Assembly: GCF_028583425.1 (NCBI RefSeq)
Contig: NC_072806.1
Span: 37,184,001 to 37,248,000 of the forward strand
Length of the DNA: 64,000 bases
Reading direction: 5' to 3'
DNA from: Eublepharis macularius
Taxonomy: Eukaryota > Chordata > Lepidosauria > Squamata > Eublepharidae
Below, in pieces: positions 43,535 to 54,513 of this stretch (positions are counted from its first letter, which is position 1; the number at the start of each line of letters is the position of its first letter). A program made the position numbers and the translations under genes. The notes below the pieces were generated by a model. It ran no database searches. It was not told the DNA's origin and worked only from the letters and a program-made list of their open reading frames with translations.

Positions 43535-43742
43535 TAGAGAGTGCTCTCAAGTCATAGCTGACTTATGGCCACCCCTGGTGGGGTTTTCATGGCAAGAGAC
43601 TAATAGAGGTGGTTTGCCATTGCCTACCTCAGCAACCCTTGTCTTTGTTGGAGGTCTCCCATTCAGTTACTAATCAAGGCTGACCCTGCTTAGCTTCTGA
43701 GATCTGACAAGATCAGGCTCACCTGGGCTATCCAGGTCAGGG
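43535..43742 (-). repeat. 5S-rRNA-derived SINE (copy 3, best preserved)
   Basis: On the minus strand: CCTGATCTTGTCAGATCTCA, GAAGCTAAGCAGGGTCAG, CCTTGATTAGTAACTGAATG, GGAGACC (5S-like, 43651-43740). Then GGCAATGGCAAACCACCTC, TAGTCTCTTGCCATGAAAAC, CATAAGTCAGCTATGACTTG. It carries the 5S internal promoter region but sits in a repeat body, so it is a SINE, not a 5S gene. Confidence 0.88.
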
Positions 43743-44289
43743 CAGACAGCATGGTACCCTTCCTCCAAATGTGCCACAGATTCATTTTACTGGATGTATA
43801 ATCTGTCCCATTCAAAGGTCTTTCAGTGGCTATCAATATGCTAATTATTCTACAATTTCTTTCCCTGGCCACCAAACGGCAGTTTCAATGAAAATATTTC
43901 ATCTTGTTTTGGAAAACGTACACGCTTTGGAGCATCTACAAAGAAAGATAATCTTGAACACTGACAGACAGTTACAGTTTACACTGCTGTGTGTACCTTT
44001 GCATTCTGATTTTGAACATGGATGGTATACTTTAACAATATGTTTGCTGTCAATCTTGTAGAGCAATGTGGGCCTTCTAGATGCCAGACCATTCATCACC
44101 ATGATTATGAACACAATCCAGAAGTTTGGGGGAATTTGAAATCTTTACATAGCTCCTCAATCCTGTAAAGATCATTGACATAATGTTGGCCACCTTCATC
44201 TAGGAGAATGTGCCCACTACCTCTGCTGCTACCTCTGCTGCTATGCTCCACATGGTTGCACTTAATGATTAAAGACAAAGAACCAGTCG

Positions 44290-44690
44290 ATGGAAAAGGA
44301 GTTTCTCAGTGGTCATCCACAGATTTTGGAAATCCCTGTCCAGAGTCCCCTGTTCTGTCCCTCATTCTTGATTTCTGGAGTTCTATATAAACTTTTCCAG
44401 TGGACTGTTTGTGGTGCTTGCATCCAAACTGGCCTGTGGCCCTTTCCTCTTTTCTCCTTGGTTCTCTCCAATTTTATTCTGCAGCCTTCATAGTGATGCT
44501 TTTGATGGGATTGGTTTTTATTGATGTTATTGCTTCTATTGTTTTAAACAATTTTTACAACTGCTCTTGTGATTAATTTTAAGGTGATAGTTCATATCTT
44601 TGTTTTTTTAATCTTGTTGTAAACTGCACTGAGCACTATTTTATTAGTAAAAAGGATGTGGTGGGGAGAATAACACGTATGCAAGTAAGT
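44290..44690 (+). repeat. Probable LINE 3' end
   Basis: GGAAATCCCTGTCCAGAGTCCC, then TCCAGTGGACTG, and a T-rich tail AATCTTGTTGTAAACTGCACTG resemble a CR1/L2 ending. Weak match. Confidence 0.4.
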
Positions 44691-46434
44691 AAGTGTAAAT
44701 ATATTGATCTCATGTGTTTAGAAAATCCCAAGAAACAGAAAATCAAACATTTATTTAAAATAGTATTAAAATATCATCAGAGAAGTGGGGTGCACATAAC
44801 AACATGTGCACCCCATTCACTTCTGGCTATATTTGAATCTGAGTGCAGTTTTACAATTGCAGAGATTTGTTAAAATCTGGACCTTCACACTGCGAGACAG
44901 CCCCTTCAATCACCGGGTTTTGTTCCTTACTTTGTATTTTAAATTGCACTGTTGACTTGCGTTTCCCTTATCGTTGTTTTTGATCTTGATAGGTTTGAAA
45001 CAAGTGAAGGTTGATCGATAAATATTTTGCAAATCAACTCCTAGCTGTGTTTCAAGACCAGCTGAAATTATAAAAAAGATCAGAAACAAGAAAATGATAG
45101 CCAGGGTACAAGAGAGCATCTTTTTTTGGTGCCTGTTCGTAACAGAATTTTCTGTAGTGCAAAGGGTATAGTGACCTTCTCTTCTGAACTAAAATGAATA
45201 TCCTTCCAATAAAAATAACCTGGATGGAATTAAAGAGGATGAAACTTACATTACTAACCAGGGCAGAGGAAAAAATTACATGTATGCAAACCCAAAATAA
45301 GGGTGTCTGTGGGTGGGTGAAAACATATAATTTAAGTAAATGACAAACTAATCATGATTCAGAGGCCTGGGACTGTTTAAGGGATTTTTAGGAAGAGTTT
45401 TAGGGATTTTTTAAAAAAAGAGTAATATCCTATAGACGAGTAATGGTTCTGTTCTGGTTCAAGAACTCAGATTACACCACCTCTCAATTTCCATCAAGCG
45501 TCTGTATTTACTGTTATAACATCTTCCTTTGGTTAATTTTTTATTTGTCCACATGAAGATTTAATGCGAGCCCCAGAGACATAGGCTAATATCTAGGGAT
45601 TTCTTCTCTGTTTTGGTCTCCCAAGTGCCATCCTCCAAAGAATTAAGAGGCTCATTTTGGAGAGCTTTTCCACAGAACATGCCAAAGCCTTGGATGTTTT
45701 CTGGAAATGCAGGAAAATCCAAGCTACAATTTAGCTTTGGAAACTGAGGGAACAGTGCGCTGGCTTTTCCTCCAACCAATCTGGAAGCCAAAGAATGCTG
45801 CAGAAGCTTCTGTTCATGGAAGGAGTAGGAGAAAATAGTCCATATTCCAGACCTGAGACTTTCTTTTAACCTGCGGGTGGAGCAGAGACTGAATGGACTG
45901 CAAGCACGTGACAAGGAACCACACATTAGTCATGTGACAACAGTGTCATGTGACAGGAATAGGCTGAGGAGTCTGAGTTATGACTTCTCTGGTGTCAAGG
46001 TCAGCACTGTGGACAATCAGACCAAGAAACACAAGCTGAGCACCAGGAGATGTATTGTAATAGTTAACAAACCAAGGGAATCCTCTCCACAGCTGAGGGA
46101 TCTTGCCTTACTGCTTCTGTCAGCAAGTTCTGGAAAGAGGCAAGTGTGATGTCACCCTTGCTTTCTATGAGTTCACGTAAGCACCAGGTCCTTCCAAAAG
46201 ACACTCAAAAATGTTGAGGATCCATAGGGATCTATGATCCAGCGGATGGGTTTCTGCAACCCAAGGATTTAAGATCACTTTCTGTAGGGTGTATCAGCAG
46301 AGCATTCAGTTTTTGAAATAAGTAAACAGTGTTTACTTATGTATCCGATACATAAAAGTAGTCCGTGCAGCCAGATACTTACTTAGAGGTTTATCACACT
46401 GTGTTCAATAGGACTTGCTACCAAGCACACCAAT

Positions 46435-46640
46435 GAGAGCCAGTGCGGTATAGGGGCTAGTGTTGGACTAGGATCTGGGAGATCCAGATTGAATCCACAC
46501 TCTGCTTGTTGGGTGACCTTGGGCCAGTCACACACTTTTAGCCCAACCTACCTCACAGGGTTGTAAGGATAAAATGGAGGAGAGGAGAATGATGTAAGCC
46601 ACTTTGGACCCCCACTGTGGAGAAAGGAGGGATATAAATG
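46435..46640 (+). repeat. Sauria-type SINE, near full length
   Basis: GAGCCAGTGCGGTATAGGGG, GTTGGACTAGGATCTGGGAG, TTGGGTGACCTTGGGCCAG, CCTACCTCACAGGG, GGATAAAATGGAGGAGAGG, GAGAAAGGAGGGATATAAATG. Head, body and Bov-B-like tail are all present. Confidence 0.9.
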
Positions 46641-46984
46641 AATCACCAAGTAACACAGGATTACAACTGTGCACCATGATATTAAGCATGTTTACTCAGA
46701 AGTAAGTTCTGAAGTTATTAAGAGGAAGTTATTAAGAAAGTTATTAAGTTTTTAAGAAACACAAGTGTCCTTTCTAGGATTGCAGCCTGAGAGGCAGATA
46801 TTGTATCCCTTTGGGCAGGGGGAATCTTGGTGCTGATAAAAGATATGACTGGCTATGAAATACAATTGGATTCCAAAGCGCTACTGTTGGGATTTTTTAA
46901 AGAATTATGTTGGGAGAGCTGATACAGAACCAGTTAAATCTTTGCTGACTGCGGCAAATATTTGGAAATCAAAGAACTCAGCAT

Positions 46985-47215
46985 CATGAGAGCTGGACAG
47001 ACTAGGATCTGGGTGTCCCAGGTTCGATTCCCCGCACTGCCATGGAAGCTTGCCAAGTGACATTGGGCCGTCATGTATTCTCAGCCTAACCCACTTCACA
47101 CAGTTTGTTGTGAGGATTAAAAAAAAAAAGAGAAGATGTAAACTGCTTTGGGTCCACACTGGAGAGAACGGCAAGGTATAAATGATATAAAATAAAAAAT
47201 AAATAGAACATACTG
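46985..47215 (+). repeat. Sauria-type SINE
   Basis: GACTAGGATCTGGGTGTCCC, GGTTCGATTCCCC (intact B box), CATGGAAGCTTGCC, ACTGCTTTGGGTCCACACTG, GGTATAAATGATATAAAAT. A poly-A expansion of 12 A is internal. The head is shortened. Confidence 0.85.
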
Positions 47216-47302
47216 GTATAAAAGAATCTGGAATGTGGCACTCTTAACCAAAACACTTACTATAAAAGGGAACATTGTCAGATAGGTTTGTTAAATTCTA
47301 CA

Positions 47303-48090
47303 CATGAAGCTTCCTTGTAAAGAATCAGAGCATCAGTCCATCAAGGATAGCATTGTCTACTCAAACTGGCGGTAGATCTCCAGGGCCTGAGGCAAAGGTC
47401 TTTCCCATCACCAGCTGCCTGTTCCTTTTAACTAGAGGTACTGGGAATTATCAATCAATCAATCAATCAATTTATTTCCATACAGAATCCCCTCCGGTGA
47501 ATAAAAGTAGAATAAAAACAATAAAAATAAGGATAGGGAGGGCACATTGTAGTAGGATGAGCACAGAACTGCGGGCGCAGCTTGTAGGAGGGTCAGAGAG
47601 GTGACACCTTCCATTGTCAAGGAAGTAAGTTATTGAGGCTGAGTGAACCGCTTGCATATCCCACACGGCGGAAGGCAAAATTTGGCAACTGTGTTAGTTA
47701 TCTCCCGGGAAGTGCCTGCAAGAAGGAGGGAGACATAATGTTGTTCAGATCTTCCTGGTAAAGCTGGCAAGATTGGAGAGCTATGCAGTGAGATCGGATG
47801 TCGCTGTGGAATGGGCCGTGCAGCAGAGCAAGTTCCATGGATTCTACCTTCCCCGTGTGGAGTGGGCAGAGCCGCTGAGGGAGTGGGACGCGGCGGTATC
47901 TGCCTTCCAGGAGGGCTGAAGGTAAAGCGTTGCACGGCTAAAGGTTCGAGATTCAAGGGATCTAAGAGAATCTGCTGGTTGGAAGCGTCTGGCAGGCGGC
48001 AGAATTGTGGGGCGTTTCTGTACCTGTGCCCTGCCTGATTGCGGGGCCTGGTCTACTGGGAATGAAACCCGGGACCTTCAAAACCGTTTT
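47303..48090 (-). repeat. tRNA-derived SINE (3969 family) split by a LINE
   Basis: 47303-47448 reads ATGAAGCTTCCTTG, TCAGTCCATCAAGG, ATTGTCTACTCAAACTGGC, AGGCAAAGGTCTTTCCC, the reverse of the SINE 3' body. 48064-48090 (GAAACCCGGGACCTTCAAAA) continues it toward the B box. The LINE at 47449-48053 lies between. Confidence 0.75.
47449..48053 (-). repeat. LINE 3' fragment inside a SINE, 10-bp target duplication
   Basis: Flanked by TACTGGGAAT at 47439-47448 and 48054-48063. On the minus strand it ends in a repeated ATTG tail (47450-47471). A frame (47630-47956) carries LPALPGRSEQHYVSLLLAGT and TVAKFCLPPC, like the carboxy end of the same broad LINE group seen at 3401 and 57600. Confidence 0.8.
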
Positions 48091-48199
48091 ATTGGTTTAT
48101 TTCTGCCTCGCTTTCCTCCCCATTGAGGGACCCAAAGCCGCGGACCTCCTCCTCCTCCTCCTCCTCTCCTCCATCTTCCCTCACGGCCACTGACCGTTC

Positions 48200-49060
48200 T
48201 TTTCTATAAACCGTCCCACACAGGCCCCGAGCGCGGCTCCTCGCAGTCAGGCTGCCAGCCGCCCGGGCCTGCCTCCGCCGCCGCCGCCTCCTCCGGTGCC
48301 CCCTGAGGCCCGGCCCGGCCCGGCCGCCTCCCTCTGAGGAGGGGTGTGCGAAGCTGCACTTCCAGCCGCCGGCCGCTAGGCTCGGGAGAAGCCCGCCCGG
48401 CCGCGTCCCCCTCCCGCCTGGCGCCTCTGGACCAACCGACGCGGGGAGCGAGCGAGCGAGCGAGCGCGGCCGCCGCCACTGCCATTTTCCTTTTCCCTCA
48501 GCAGCCGGGCTTCGCCGCCGCCGCCGCCTGGCGTGTGCCGAGAGGGGAAGCGCGGAGGGCGGCGGACCCCTCGCCCAGCCAGGGCGGCCGCCACGGCAGG
48601 CTCCCCGCGCGCCCGGCCGCCCCTCGCCTCCCTCCTCCAGCCGCCGGACGCCCGCCAGCGCCAGCGCCGGTAAGCCTCGTCGGAGCGCCGCGGCGCCTTT
48701 TCGGAACGGCCGGGCTGGGCTTCGTGGGCGCCGGACGCAACCCCGCTCCCGCCTGCCTCGGCCGGGCCCCGGGCCCGATTGCCAGCCCCTGCCCCGGCCG
48801 CTGCGGCCTGGAGAGGGCCGGGCGCGCCCCGCTCGGGTCCAAGGCGGGGGGGGGGCTCCGGAGGGCGCGGCGGCGGCGGCGGCCGGCAGGGGGGTGTGCC
48901 TGGGGGAGAGGCCGGGCGCGGGGCCGCGGGAGGGCCGCCTTCCCCCGCGCGGAGGCCGGGGCTCGCACGCCCCCGCCTGGGAGGGGAGCGGGTGTGGCCG
49001 GTTGACGCTCGGCTCGGCTCGGCTCGTGGGCCGTTCCTGCTTTACGGGATCCCACAGGGC
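48200..49060 (+). promoter_or_regulatory. CpG island, promoter of the next gene
   Basis: A second block dense in CG dinucleotides, about 7.4 kb after the VEZF1 poly(A) site. A TATA-like TATAAA lies at 48205-48210. The CCT run at 48148-48175 just precedes it. A GAGC/GAGCGAGCGAGC repeat is near 48449. Direction is inferred as + from the TATA-like box and the donor at 48670. Confidence 0.75.
48236..48669 (+). other. Candidate non-coding first exon of the next gene (CUEDC1?)
   Basis: GC-rich sequence from about 25 bp after the TATA-like box to a good donor (CGCCG|GTAAGC at 48670). No long frame with a recognisable protein. In human, CUEDC1 lies downstream of VEZF1 in the same orientation and starts with a non-coding exon, so this is the simplest assignment. 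It rests on gene order only; no CUE-domain exon is visible up to 64000. Start of the exon is approximate. Confidence 0.35.
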
Positions 49061-49136
49061 GGGAGAGCTGGCTGGGTGGGGTGGATTTGTCTTTCCCCCA
49101 CCTACGGGGCCGAGGAGAGTTGTGCAAAAATGACCT

Positions 49137-49235
49137 CCTACATCGGAAGAAGCGAGCTGTGACTCACGAAAGCTCCTGCCCTACCCCAAATTTTGTCAGT
49201 CTTCTAAGGTGCTACCGGACTCTTTTCCACTGCTA
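49137..49235 (+). repeat. Penelope-like? repeat with hammerhead-like block
   Basis: GGAAGAAGCGAGCTGTGACT, CACGAAAGCTCCTGCCC, CCAAATTTTGTCAGTC, AAGGTGCTACCGGACTC. Same body as the two halves at 49385-49840. Confidence 0.7.
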
Positions 49236-49261
49236 CAGACAGACGAAGGTGGAGACCGATC

Positions 49262-49377
49262 TTGATCACCCTCACAGGGTTGTTGTGAGGATGACAGGCA
49301 GGAGGGGGGAACCTGTGGGAAGCCAAGTTGGGTCCCTATTGGAGAGAAAATCAAGGACGAAATGTAAAACAACGTTT
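49262..49377 (+). repeat. Sauria-type SINE, 3' half
   Basis: CACCCTCACAGGGTTGTTGT, GAGGATGACAGG, GGGTCCCTATTGGAGAGAAA; starts abruptly after the preceding repeat. Confidence 0.7.
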
Positions 49378-49384
49378 TGACCAG

Positions 49385-49840
49385 TCTCAATAAAAGAGAG
49401 TGAGAGTCCAGTAGCACCTATAAGGCTAACAAAATTTGGGGTAGGCTTTGAGCTTTCGAGAGTCACAGCTCACTTCTACAGATACAGCTGCCTTGCCGAA
49501 TTACAATAGCAGGGAAATGACAATAGTCTTGACAGTGCCTGTAACCTGGATTGAATCAAGACCCAGGCTTCCTGTCTCATTATCAATGCTGATTTCTCCA
49601 CACCCATCACCCCTCTGCATACTTCACCCTATGCAGTTAGCCTGCTCTTGTCATTCACCAGCTATTGCCATTTATCTGCTATTGTTATTCTGCTTCTAAA
49701 ATCATTCTGATATAAAGACAAATGAACTCACATTCTAGCTGTATCTGAAGAAGTGAGCTGTGACTCATGAAACCTCATTCCCTACCACAAATTTTGTTAG
49801 TCTTATAGGTGCTACTGGATTTTTGCTCTTTTCTACAACT
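49385..49840. mobile_element. Penelope-like? element with inverted ends (subfamily 2)
   Basis: 49385-49490 is minus and 49738-49840 is plus. They share GCTACTGGA, AAATTTTGTTAG and CAGCTGTATCTG blocks in mirror order, each with the CTGNAGAAGTGAG...GAAA block nearest the centre (49452-49481 and 49745-49773). Between them lie 250 bp of pyrimidine-rich filler. A possible duplication (ACAACGTTTT / ACAACTTTTT) flanks it at 9 of 10 positions; boundaries are uncertain. Confidence 0.65.
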
Positions 49841-50859
49841 TTTTTGTTGTCCCTGTTTCAGCGTTGTGGCCCCTTCCTCATCTCACACCCCCTGCCTCCA
49901 GTCATATTCTGTTTACCTGCCTGCCAATTTTATTTCTTTTAAATTTATGCAAGCACTTTATAAATATATTTAGCATTTATATAACACGGTAGAGCATTTA
50001 AATAACTTCATGTTCCTGACCTGTAATGCTATAAAATAGGCCAGTATTCTTATTCCCATTTTGAAGAGGGGAGGGGGCTGCCCTAAAGCCACCTAGAGAG
50101 CTGACAGCAGCAGTGAGACCCAAACTCAGGAATTTCTTGCTCAGGAATTATTATTATTATCATCCACATTTTGCAAGAGGGGTGGGGTGGGAGCTGAGGT
50201 GTGTTGAAGGCTGCAGAATGAGATCTGGAGAGAACGGAGATGCCTGCTGAGGATTTCCCAGGTGACAGCTGCTCTGCCCTTTCCCATTTTTTAAATTAAT
50301 TTGAAAAATACAAATGTAATCTGACGGGGAGGGAATAATCCAAGGGGAGAGTTGTTTGGGGGCAGTTGTGTGGGTAAGTGTTAGAAATCTGCCAGTGTGG
50401 TCTCAGCTTCATTGCAGAAGCAGCATGAGGGCATTTTTCAAAATGGACGGGATTCAAGCATCAGTGTGCTAATGAAAGCATGCACTGATTTTTTTTCTTA
50501 CAAGTTCTGGTAACAATTAAAATAAACTGAAATCATGCTACATGGGATCCACTGGCAATCCGCTAGGTTCTTTAGAAGTGGTGCCCCTTTCAGAGTAATG
50601 TTCCAAAGGAGAGAGTGTCAGTTTGCTTTGCTTCTTACTGAAGTGTACTGTTACAATTTTAAAACTGTTTCTCATTGTCTGGAATCTGGATCACTCTTGG
50701 CCAACCAGAATATTGCTCCCCTACCCCTAGACAGGTTCAGTTGCTTGACTGCTCATTTATCTGTCAGATAAAACAGCACAGTTGATTGGCAGCCTGTGGA
50801 AAGACTGGCAGGAAGTATTGCAGAAGAAGGGTTGCATTTTATTTCTGTAAAGTTCGGTT

Positions 50860-51060
50860 AAGTGGTTCGGCTGTGAATCAGCACTCTACTGGTTTGAATC
50901 CCGCTACTGCCCTGAGCTTGGCAGGTGGCCTTGGGTAAGCCACTCCTCTCAGCCCAGCTCCCCAGCTGTATTGTGGGGATAATAATAACACTAACTTGTT
51001 CACCGCTGTGGGTGAGGCGCTGATCTGTCTAGAAGAAGTGCAGTTGTTATTATGTCTGTC
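50860..51060 (+). repeat. tRNA-derived SINE, second type
   Basis: GTTAAGTGGTTCGGCTGTG, GGTTTGAATCCCGC (B box), GGTGGCCTTGGGTAAGCC, ATTGTGGGGATAATAATAAC, TTGTTCACCGCTGTGGGTGA, tail GTTGTTATTATG. Relative of 30643. Confidence 0.7.
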
Positions 51061-51879
51061 AAAAGGGACTTGTTAGACTGGGTTGAAGGCTGCTTGAGCT
51101 CTCCGTGAAACTGTTACCTTTATAATATTATTAGCCATTGTACACCTTATTATTTATTAGCAAGATGGCTACTAAATGGTGAGACTATTTAAAATTGGAA
51201 GTGTCAGGTTCAGAATGCTTTCTCTAATGTTATAACCAAAGAGACTCCATTTTAATTCCTTTAGTATTCTGAGTGCCACAGATCTGACAGGAAGCATCTC
51301 TCAGATTGCCAATTGGAGATTGGATTTTTCAAACCTGCAAATAGGGGAGACTGCAGAGAGAGGATTGGTCTACTGCCTAGTAATGTAACAATGGCTGTTT
51401 CCTCTGCCTTTTCCTTGCTTCAGTTCCCAGGGGGGATTGATGGAGCATTTTGTAGGCTTTCTTCATGAGTCCAGGTTGCCTCAAGTCCCATGTATTATCT
51501 TCCCCCTTTCAGTTTATTGGTGCTGCTACACCAGTGCTTGGAGACGTGTTCAGGTGAAGAAAGATGATGGACTCATTCGGAACTTTAAACATTATTATTG
51601 CTCCTCCTCTTCCTTTCCATTTGCAGTCCGTATTATTTTGTCTTTTATTTATGCTTGCAACTCCTGAAGTTGACAACAGACATTCTAGCACTTAGAATAA
51701 AGAAGTTTAAACTTCTGCAGGGAAAGAATACCATAGGAAAGAAAATGGCACAAGGTTTAAAAACCAACCCAACTATATACTTAATCTCTTAATAGAGAAA
51801 TACAGTGCATACCAAAAGGAGGGGGAATGCATAGAGAACGTCTTTAGAGAATCTCTTCACTGGGAGGAAGGCATACTAA

Positions 51880-52110
51880 AGCAGTAATCACAGCACAATT
51901 AAACCAGAATAACATAAAATACATTTAGCCAGGGTGGAGGACGCAAAACTATCAACTAACATTGCCTGGAAAAATAAAAATGTCTTCACCTGGCACCTGA
52001 AACACAACAGACTCAGTGCCAGGTGAATAGGAGAAGATAGGGGATTCCATAGAAGAGGTGCCAACACAGAGAAGGCTATGTCTCTGACAGCCATCCACCC
52101 ATATTATTGT
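51880..52110. repeat. Probable dispersed repeat
   Basis: AAAAATGTCTTCACCTGGCA, CCAGGTGAATAGG, GGGGATTCCATAGAAGAGGTG and GAGAAGGCTATGTCTCTG resemble a common reptile interspersed repeat related to LINE ends. Family not named. Confidence 0.45.
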
Positions 52111-52559
52111 TGAGAGTCAGGACATGCATAGCAGGTAATTATGGATCGTTCACAGAATTGTCTTATACAAAAGTTTGTGCGCTGAACCTATGGAGTGTTC
52201 AGAGATATAGATACATTTGAGAAATAAGGTCTTGCATGTGAGTACAAATGGCAGGGCAGGGGTGCCTAAGTAGCAACCTCAACATTTTGCACTGTGTCAC
52301 AATGAATCTGAGAGACAGTTGCTGACAGACGGGATCACAAATGTCTATTTTGTAAAATAGCAAAACAGTTTATTTCCCTTCAGAAATAACAAGTATAAAT
52401 TCCTTCTGGGTTTACAGAACGCCTTGATTTTGGCTGAACTCTGCAAATGTTTCTGGCTTTTTTGTACTGGAAAAGTATCTTTTCAGAATCTCTGGAGAAA
52501 GAGAGAACTACTATAGTATTCATAGTAGTTTATCGGTCTGTCTTTCAATGTTTGTAATG

Positions 52560-52732
52560 AGAGCCACGATGGTGTAATGGTTGGACTGTGATGTCTGAAT
52601 CCCCACTCTTCCATGGAAGCTTGCTGGGTGATGTTGGACTGCTCACTTACTCTCTGCCTAACCTACCTCACAGGGTTGTTGTGAGGATAAAATGGAGGAG
52701 AAGAATGATGTAAGCTGCTCTGGGTCTCCATA

Positions 52733-52781
<49 letters not shown>

Positions 52782-52805
52782 GTATAAATGAAGTAAATAA
52801 AAAAT
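52560..52805 (+). repeat. Sauria-type SINE with internal GA microsatellite
   Basis: GAGCCACGATGGTGTAATGG, CATGGAAGCTTGCTGGGTGA, CTCACAGGGTTGTTGTGAGG, GGTCTCCATAGGAAAG, then an uninterrupted GA run (about 52736-52777) before ATGCAGTATAAATGAAG. The GA run grew from the GGAGAGAAAG part of the SINE. Confidence 0.88.
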
Positions 52806-53620
52806 ATGCATCTGTGCTGTTTGTTGATTTTTTTCATATTTTGTAATCTGCTTGTAAGGCAAGCTACTCAGACGTTGCAAAAACTAAGCTACTGGATCTA
52901 ACTTGGAAATTTGCACAAGGGTGTATCTCCTTGCCATGTTAACTTGGAAGAGTTTTAAAGCTTTGCAAGAGTTCAGGTGCAAATCAATTAAATTCTAATA
53001 TTAAAAGGAGGGAATAATAATAAAAAGTGAGGATCTAAAGAACTGTGCCAGTCATTCTGAGTGTCCAAGCAGGATTTGTAGCTGTGATTGGGCAATCCTA
53101 ATTTGAGTTACACCCATCCAAACCCATTGAAGTAAATGGGCTTGAGTGGGCGTAACTCTGCTTTGGATTGCTCTGCCAAACCAGTTTTGAAAATTGGAGG
53201 AAATTTTCAGAAGCCACTTAAGATTTGATGTGGGACTGGGCCAGGGAAGCAGGTCTGCAGTTCAGGGCAAGGGACAGGAATTAAAAATAAAATAAAACTT
53301 CGGTGTGTGAGAGAGAGCCCACAATTCATCATCTTGCCTCTCTTTGGGTTTTGGGTATAAAATGACCTGACTGGTAGCTGCTGAATGAGACAATCATATC
53401 TACCTGATGATTGGCATTGTATTGCTCTCCTGATTCCAGGCCGTTACCTTCTTGGAGGCCCACTTAACGTATTCAGCAGAACAGGGTGGTGAAGACCTGT
53501 AGCGGCAGATTGGACCGCCAGTGCAATCCGGTGGCCTTCTAAGCCCATTGAAGGGTGTGGGTCCTCTTAGAGTTGCACTGTATATCCCTTCAGGACTGTA
53601 AATGAACTCCCTGCAAGTAG

Positions 53621-53849
53621 TTCCAGGTGGGTAGCTGTGTTGGTTGGCCGTAGAAGAGCAGGATCTGAGTCTAGCGGCACCTTCAGCACATGCAAGATTT
53701 CCAGGGTATGAGCTTTCACGAGTCACAGCTCCCTTCATCAGATACTCTTTGTCAGATATCTGACAAAAGGAGTTTTGACTCTCTAAAACTTATACTCTGG
53801 AAATCGTGTTGATGTTTAAGGTGCTACTGGACTTGAGCCTTACTCTTCG
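53621..53849. mobile_element. Penelope-like? element with inverted halves, 11-bp target duplication
   Basis: Flanked by CCTGCAAGTAG at 53610-53620 and 53850-53860. The left half is minus (GGGTAGCTGTGTTGGTTGG to CCCTTCATCAGATAC). The right half is plus (GATATCTGACAAAAGG to AAGGTGCTACTGGACTTGAG). The left half has the canonical CTGATGA version of the block (53712-53741, minus). Confidence 0.82.
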
Positions 53850-54280
53850 CCTGCAAGTAGAAACTAATAAAGCAAAGGATGGGATGGGCCAGAACCCTTC
53901 CCCTGGCCGTTATAATTTGTAGTTGATTTTTTTTATTTGGGGAAGTACTCAAAAGTGTGACACACGCATCCTTGCAGTCTAAAGTGATACAGCCTGCTGT
54001 GCTGACAGCAGTTGTGAAGTAGCATCAGACTAGGCCTGGGTTACAATTCTCACCGTCATAAGTCCACGGGTGAACTTCGGCCTGCCGCTCTCTCAGCTTA
54101 ACTTGCCTCATAGAATTTCTGGAAGGCAAATGGGCAAAGCTACATCCCACCTGCATTTCTGTTCTCTTTGTGACACAAACCCAAAAATGCTTCCCAGAAG
54201 AAAACCAGAGATGCTCTTGTGTGATTGCAGCACCCTGTTTCTCACTGAATATCATCACGAGAGGGTGCCATCCCCATATC

Positions 54281-54427
54281 CAGGGCTTTTTTTCGGAAAA
54301 AGAGGTGCTGGTAACCATGATGCTTGCCACCTTGGAGTCCTAAGCCCACTAGCTGAGAAAGGTGCTGGTCCTGCGGAAAGCGGTGCTGGAACTGGGTACC
54401 AGCATGCACGGCCAGAAAAAAACTCTG
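54281..54427. mobile_element. hAT-type MITE (CAGGGCTTTTTTTC family)
   Basis: CAGGGCTTTTTTTCGG at one end, CCAGAAAAAAACTCTG at the other. Flanks CCCATATC and CCTGTATC match at 6 of 8 positions. Contains three GGTGCTGG units (54304, 54361, 54382). Confidence 0.8.
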
Positions 54428-54513
54428 CCTGTATCTAATAGTAAACGGGGCAGGTAGCAAAAGGTGCCGCCCCGGGCCACCCACAAACAAGACTGGGATC
54501 CCTAACCTGTTCA

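Larger units (their letters stand above)
41046..48100. other. Intergenic between VEZF1 and the next CpG island
   Basis: Separate entries cover the repeats at 41271, 41632, 43535, 44290, 46435, 46985, 47303 and 47449. Between them I see only short frames without recognisable domains. 42300-43500 and 44700-46430 hold nothing I can name. Confidence 0.5.

Noticed and set aside
43651-43740. 5S rRNA gene on the minus strand
   Set aside because: Only part of 5S is present, fused to a repeat body that recurs at two other sites; it is a SINE head.
48204-49127. Open frames in the second CpG island (219 aa plus, 209 aa minus)
   Set aside because: Same GC-bias artefact; the plausible plus-strand donor at 48670 cuts through the longest frame.
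52736-52777. GA run as a regulatory GAGA element
   Set aside because: It lies inside a SINE and is a simple slippage expansion of it.
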